Shown piece by piece: positions 6,123 through 10,415 of a stretch of 10,415 nucleotides of DNA. The notes under the pieces were generated by a model. That model worked only from the letters and a program-made list of their open reading frames with translations. It had not been told where the DNA came from and did not search any database. This DNA is from Candidatus Hydrogenedentota bacterium (GTDB taxonomy: Bacteria; Hydrogenedentota; Hydrogenedentia; Hydrogenedentales; CAITNO01): positions 1 through 10,415 of the forward strand of contig JAGLCZ010000645.1 of NCBI GenBank assembly GCA_023145975.1. Reading direction: 5' to 3'. How positions within the stretch are numbered: position 1 is the first letter of the stretch; each line of letters starts with the position of its first letter. A program made the translations under genes and the position numbers.

Positions 6123-9053
6123 CTATTTCATCGGTAGATAAGCGGGATGCTCCAATGCTACTTCCTGGCTGAAAGATTCCCAATAAGCCTTGTCGAGTGC
6201 GTAACTATCTACCGGGGTATTTCGATCATAGTTTTTCGGTAGAACGCCGTACCGTATCATTTCGCGGATATAGGGTGTTGGGGGCTGATAGCCCTTCATG
6301 TCAAAGCGTTTTATACGATCCAGTTTTGTTTTTCCAGCTTTGCACATATCCAGGATAGCTTGGTAATCGGGATCATTACTGTTTGTAAAGATGGGACTTC
6401 CTTTTGTATTACTACTGCATATTCCATACCCGCCTGCTTCCTTTGCGAGGGGTGCAAGGAGTATAAGAGAGCATTCGGGACGGGAGAGATTAAATGCAAG
6501 ATGACGTGATCGCTTTAGACGGGGATCATTCCAGTCCGGTCGCCAGAAGGATAAGCCGTTTTCGTCAGATAATGCAACAGGAATCTGCATATTATCCTGA
6601 TGACATTCAAAGCATCGTCTCTTAATTGCCGCAGTCGCAGTAACGGTTTCTTTCCATTCGTAATCGGTTTCGATTTGTATGTTTTCATGATAGCCCCCGA
6701 CACATCCTCCACCCAGAGCGCCGTAGGTACCGGGGTAGGCCGCTCCAGTTTCAATCCAGTAGCGTACTCTGGAAATTTCCTGCTCTGAAAGAAGAACACC
6801 ATGATGAGCTCTTTGTATCTTGTGCATTAGCGGGCTGGCTCCCGCACCGAGGGTGCGAGGTGGATAGTTGCTGGTGGCACGATTGCGTCCGTCGGCAATC
6901 TGACCATGGATGGTCAATGAGGCATAACTGTGGGAGAACATGGGACCTCTGTCGCCACTGAGAATTACACCACCGGAGCGTGGTCCGAATGGAGAACCTT
7001 CATGAGACTCATAATCGTGACAGGAAAGGCAATGTTTGTCAAGGATGGGTTGTATATCACGGGGAAAATCAAATACTTCAGGAAGGTTAGAGATTGCTTT
7101 AATTCTGCTGGGTGGTCGTTGTAATGCTTTTAATGTAGTGCCGACATCATTGAACGGGGTCTGAGTACGTTCTTCATGGCAACCAATACAACTGACAGTT
7201 TCGCCAGGCATGACCGTTAAAAAACTTTGCATTCGCTTGACACTTTGATCGTTTTTATCAAGAGTAACGAAAAATAGGGGGCGATTTGCAGGTACTTCCA
7301 GATATGCCGAACCATCTGATTCCACAGGTACTTCGCCTAAGAGGCGTTCCAGCGTAAATGTGCCGCCATAACTGAGTGGATCCATACCCCCCGTATAATT
7401 GATCGGCTTAGGCAGTGTTTCGATCACAAGTAGTTTTTTGATATCGCTGGGAGCAACGTCTTTCATATTTCGTCCCAGGTGAGCATCGGCAAGGACTAGA
7501 AAACCTGTCGTCTGCTTGTAATCAGTACGAGGGGGAATAATTGCTTCGTGTTGGCGCGTGAATATGGGGCGTGGCTCATGCACTTCTTCGTGTTTCGGTG
7601 TAGCTTTTATACGGTGGACTGTTGTTATATTCCCTGAACGATCCAGTAGGATAAGATTTCTTTGTTGTGCTGCAATAAATATATTTTTTGTAATTGGATA
7701 GGGATCACGAAAACCGTTGCCACTGATGTTACGCAAGGAGGGCAGGTGATCCGGTCCCTGATGAATATTGACAATAGCGACATGTCCTGCATGTTCTCGT
7801 GCACCGTGTCCCGGGGAATTAATAAGTACAACCTCATCTGTTTCAGGGATAGGCTTTGCATCAATATATAGGCCCGGGGGATGCAGATTACCAAAATAGG
7901 TCATCTGCCCGGTACCGTCAGGATTCATGGTCCAAAGGTGATGGTAGTCTACCTGGCTGCGATCTACATACTCCCAGCGTGTGTACAGAATACGACCGTC
8001 AGGCAAGGGCCACGGCGTGTTGTCATGTTCCAGATTGGCAGAAAGGGGGATAATATTACTGCCGTTAGCATCACAACGATGAACGACGGCGACTTGGGTT
8101 AACCAGCAATTTACCCAGCGGCGACAGCGAGTCGAAACAAATACGATGCCCCCGTCAGGAAGCCAGGCAGGTTCAATATCGTCATATTCACCATTCGTCA
8201 ATTGGGTGATTCCTGAACCATCCTTATTGATTGTGTACAAATGAAAGGTTTCGCTGGTATCACGCCGCCAGGAGAATAAGATACGTTTTCCGTCATAGTG
8301 TACGCAAGGGTCGCGTAGTGTACCATTTTTATCTTCAATGAGGGGGCGTATACTATCGCTTTCTACATTGTAGATGTACATGCTGCTACCGTGTACATAG
8401 GTTTTCTGGTCTTCTCCTTGGGCGTAGTAACTTATATTTGCGTACCAATGCCCATCTTCATAAATACTTCGGGTAATGAAGACAATTTCACCAATCCCGT
8501 TCTTTTTCAGGGAAGTATGCAACGCCTCTGAGTTTTCGCGATTACGCTGTCGCTCCTCTTGTTCAAGTAATACGATTTTTTCACGAATAGCACGGCGATT
8601 TTTTCTCTTTTCAAAAGAGATCTCCCAAATGGAATATAGTCCATGTTCACTGGGTATTGTGCAGAATATTCGCAGATAACGTCCTTTTGTGTTATCGGGA
8701 ATACTGACAGTATCGGTATCACCTGATCCGTTATCCTCGTTGTAAACAGTTTCCCAAATACTATTATCTATAGAAATCTGGACTTCATAACTACGGGCAT
8801 GAGCATGTTCCCATTCAATGGAAATATCCCCCACGGGCATCACTTCTCCGAAATCAATTTGAAGCCATCCCGAAGATATTCCTGCTTTACTTGCCCATCG
8901 TGTATCACTATTATTATCCAGTGCATAGATGGGAAGATACTCTTCGGAGTACATAGAGGATGCGGTGACAAAAGCGGGTTTATCGGCTGCTGCTGCCAAA
9001 CACAAAAATAGCATGACCATACTTAGCTGGAGTATCTTAAAAAGAGGGGTCAT
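6123..9053 (-). CDS. Secreted discoidin / beta-propeller / triheme cytochrome c-like protein (HZS-alpha-related layout)
   Basis: A 976-residue exported protein. Residues 1-23 form a Sec signal peptide ending A-A-A. A discoidin (F5/8 type C) domain spans about 28-148 with T-R-W-A-S and L-Q-I-D-F-G-E, usual for carbohydrate or surface binding. A charged linker (150-180, perhaps coiled coil) leads to a TolB/PD40-like propeller with repeated D-G-x-I/V-x-F/Y blades (about 245-480). The C-terminal part has three CxxCH heme c motifs: 622-626, 675-679 and 814-818, with D-I-Q-P-I-L-D-K-H-C at 666-675 typical of planctomycete-type cytochrome domains, then L-L-A-P-L-A-K-E-A-G-G (865-875). Propeller plus multiheme C-terminus recalls the hydrazine synthase alpha subunit, but relatives are common in non-anammox bacteria and no beta/gamma partner is seen, so hydrazine synthesis is not implied. 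GGAG lies 6 nt before the ATG, 11 bp after the Gfo/Idh gene; the two are probably co-transcribed. Expected in the periplasm; substrate unknown. Confidence 0.85.
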   Translation of the reverse strand: MTPLFKILQLSMVMLFLCLAAAADKPAFVTASSMYSEEYLPIYALDNNSDTRWASKAGISSGWLQIDFGEVMPVGDISIEWEHAHARSYEVQISIDNSIWETVYNEDNGSGDTDTVSIPDNTKGRYLRIFCTIPSEHGLYSIWEISFEKRKNRRAIREKIVLLEQEERQRNRENSEALHTSLKKNGIGEIVFITRSIYEDGHWYANISYYAQGEDQKTYVHGSSMYIYNVESDSIRPLIEDKNGTLRDPCVHYDGKRILFSWRRDTSETFHLYTINKDGSGITQLTNGEYDDIEPAWLPDGGIVFVSTRCRRWVNCWLTQVAVVHRCDANGSNIIPLSANLEHDNTPWPLPDGRILYTRWEYVDRSQVDYHHLWTMNPDGTGQMTYFGNLHPPGLYIDAKPIPETDEVVLINSPGHGAREHAGHVAIVNIHQGPDHLPSLRNISGNGFRDPYPITKNIFIAAQQRNLILLDRSGNITTVHRIKATPKHEEVHEPRPIFTRQHEAIIPPRTDYKQTTGFLVLADAHLGRNMKDVAPSDIKKLLVIETLPKPINYTGGMDPLSYGGTFTLERLLGEVPVESDGSAYLEVPANRPLFFVTLDKNDQSVKRMQSFLTVMPGETVSCIGCHEERTQTPFNDVGTTLKALQRPPSRIKAISNLPEVFDFPRDIQPILDKHCLSCHDYESHEGSPFGPRSGGVILSGDRGPMFSHSYASLTIHGQIADGRNRATSNYPPRTLGAGASPLMHKIQRAHHGVLLSEQEISRVRYWIETGAAYPGTYGALGGGCVGGYHENIQIETDYEWKETVTATAAIKRRCFECHQDNMQIPVALSDENGLSFWRPDWNDPRLKRSRHLAFNLSRPECSLILLAPLAKEAGGYGICSSNTKGSPIFTNSNDPDYQAILDMCKAGKTKLDRIKRFDMKGYQPPTPYIREMIRYGVLPKNYDRNTPVDSYALDKAYWESFSQEVALEHPAYLPMK

Positions 9054-9064
9054 ATATTTCTCCG

Positions 9065-10375
9065 TTATGTTTGACGGCGGCTATACGGTAGTTTCCATGG
9101 ATCGCGATATGGATAACTGACAAGTACATCTGCAGCGTCATTGTCAATTACCTTTTCATTTTCTGCATCCCAGTGAATTTCTGAACCTGTGCGATATGCC
9201 AGGTTTCCAAGGTGTGCTACTGTGGATACGAAATGACCGATTGAGAAATCCATGACTGTTTTTTCACGTGTTTTCATACAATCCAGAAAATTGCGAACGT
9301 GGGCGGGGCGAGCGTCGTCACCTGAGGGGGCTTTGTAGGCTTCATGCTCTTTCTTCTTGGGTTCTGGTATGAATTGCCACCCACCTTCATCAATGATAAC
9401 CGTGCCTTCTGTACCACAAAACAACATGCCATGTGGTTTTCCGCCGGGTCCAAGGCCTCCTACCATTTGTTGTTCAAAAATCAGTGAGTATTCGGAAAAT
9501 TCGTAGATGGCTATTTGGGTATCTGGCGTTTCTGTGTTATCGTTCACCACATATCGCCCGCCTGTCGAACTGACTCGCTTTGGCATTTCGGGTCCCATTG
9601 CCCATTGACAGATATTCAGCAGATGTACTCCCCAGTCAGTCATGAGTCCGCCTGCATAATCCCAGTACCAGCGAAAATTAAAATGGAATCGATTGGGATT
9701 GAAAGGGCGCAATGGTGCGGGTCCCAGCCATGTGTCATAATCTACACCAGCGGGGGGATTACAATCTGCAGGGGTTCCTACCCCACCAATCCAGTCCAGA
9801 TATGCCCATGCGCGTACCAGTCGTACCTTACCAATTTTTCCAGACTGAATAAATTCAACAGCGTCCCGGTAATGAGTTCCACTGCGCCATTGCGTACCCA
9901 TTTGTACTACCCGTTTATTTTCACGGGCGGCTTCAACCATGGCGCGTCCTTCATCAATGCTTGCTCCCAGAGGTTTTTCGCAGTAAACATCTTTCCCTGT
10001 CTGGCAGGCATAAATTGTGGGCAGTGCATGCCAGTGGTCCGGCGTGGCAACGAGAACTGCATCAATATCTTTGCGATCAATGACGCGCCGAAAGTCTTTT
10101 TCCAGGTCAGGGGCTTTTCCGCGCTTGCCTTCGACCATTCGTGCAGCTTCTGCCGTTTGTTTGTCATCTACATCGCATACAACAGCGCATTCCACATCTG
10201 AATTATGGAGAAATGTAGCTAAGTCACCTCTACCCATACCGCCAACGCCTATGGCACCGATCACAATTTTATCGTTGGCAGATACAGCGCGAGGCATTAC
10301 AGTTCCAGCCAAAGTAGATGCCGCCAATGTCATAGAGGATTGTCGCATGAAATCCCGTCTTGTAAAATTTCTCAT
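9065..10375 (-). CDS. Tat-signal Gfo/Idh/MocA family oxidoreductase
   Basis: NAD(P)-dependent oxidoreductase of the glucose-fructose oxidoreductase / inositol dehydrogenase family, 436 residues, acting on sugars or sugar derivatives. Residues 1-33 are a twin-arginine signal (T-R-R-D-F-M at 5-10, hydrophobic stretch near 15-25, A-V-S-A before cleavage), so the folded, cofactor-loaded enzyme is exported. The Rossmann loop is G-A-I-G-V-G-G-M-G-R-G at 40-50; A-T-P-D-H-W-H at 110-116 and C-E-K-P at 132-135 (catalytic-type K134) are standard. The substrate domain has G-G-L-M-T-D-W-G-V-H-L-L-N at 242-254 with D247 and H251. The C-terminal W-K-L-P-Y is shared by many planctomycete-type members. AGGA lies 10 nt before the ATG. 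It ends 11 bp before the triheme gene, and its stop adjoins that gene's Shine-Dalgarno. The exact substrate and direction of reaction cannot be read from sequence. Confidence 0.92.
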   Translation of the reverse strand: MRNFTRRDFMRQSSMTLAASTLAGTVMPRAVSANDKIVIGAIGVGGMGRGDLATFLHNSDVECAVVCDVDDKQTAEAARMVEGKRGKAPDLEKDFRRVIDRKDIDAVLVATPDHWHALPTIYACQTGKDVYCEKPLGASIDEGRAMVEAARENKRVVQMGTQWRSGTHYRDAVEFIQSGKIGKVRLVRAWAYLDWIGGVGTPADCNPPAGVDYDTWLGPAPLRPFNPNRFHFNFRWYWDYAGGLMTDWGVHLLNICQWAMGPEMPKRVSSTGGRYVVNDNTETPDTQIAIYEFSEYSLIFEQQMVGGLGPGGKPHGMLFCGTEGTVIIDEGGWQFIPEPKKKEHEAYKAPSGDDARPAHVRNFLDCMKTREKTVMDFSIGHFVSTVAHLGNLAYRTGSEIHWDAENEKVIDNDAADVLVSYPYRDPWKLPYSRRQT

Positions 10376-10415
10376 CAGTGGTGTTTCCTATTTGGAGAAT
10401 ATGGGTTATGCCGAG

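Noticed and set aside
6123..9053. Evidence for anammox hydrazine synthesis
   Set aside because: Only an alpha-like layout is present; no beta/gamma subunits or hydrazine dehydrogenase are in the window, and similar proteins occur in non-anammox bacteria.
9515..10201. 228-codon plus-strand open frame
   Set aside because: It lies wholly within the well-supported Gfo/Idh gene on the opposite strand, and its translation shows no recognisable motif.

Overview
The window looks like chromosomal DNA of a bacterium from the PVC superphylum or a neighbouring lineage (Planctomycetota, Lentisphaerota, Hydrogenedentota and similar). This is inferred from gene content: a Tat-exported Gfo/Idh/MocA oxidoreductase, a very large secreted discoidin / beta-propeller / CxxCH-heme protein related in layout to the hydrazine synthase alpha-subunit family, and a divergent uroporphyrinogen-decarboxylase-like protein. 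No rRNA, tRNA, CRISPR array, insertion sequence or phage gene was seen.

Layout. Eight protein genes fill nearly the whole window. On the minus strand, reading from the right edge, come a Tat-signal Gfo/Idh/MocA oxidoreductase (10375-9065) and, 11 bp later, the 976-residue secreted triheme protein (9053-6123). These two form an envelope-directed pair. Next is the only plus-strand gene, a lipoate-protein ligase-like protein (about 5382/5397-6122), which meets the triheme gene tail to tail with no base between the stop codons. A 260-275 bp divergent intergenic region follows. From 5121 leftward runs a tight minus-strand cluster of five genes with 1-nt gaps or overlaps: UroD/MtaA-like protein, ComB-like phosphatase, PolX, endonuclease III (nth) and a CPBP-family membrane protein.

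How they fit together. polX and nth overlap and suggest a base-excision repair unit. Its PolX is unusual: the PHP nuclease domain has all its expected metal-ligand motifs, but two of the three polymerase catalytic aspartates are asparagines (N198 and N241), so it is probably a repair nuclease and DNA-end processor rather than a polymerase. The UroD-like and ComB-like genes ahead of it are likely translationally coupled; both belong to families with links to coenzyme M chemistry, but a coenzyme M role here is only a hypothesis. The right-hand pair may act together on a sugar-like substrate outside the cytoplasm, with the multiheme protein as a possible electron acceptor; this too is inference.

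The main points for a second look are the polymerase-dead PolX coupled to Nth, the large triheme discoidin protein with its Tat oxidoreductase partner, and the UroD/ComB pair with a substituted metal-site cysteine. I found no strong evidence for a wholly new defence or mobile system.
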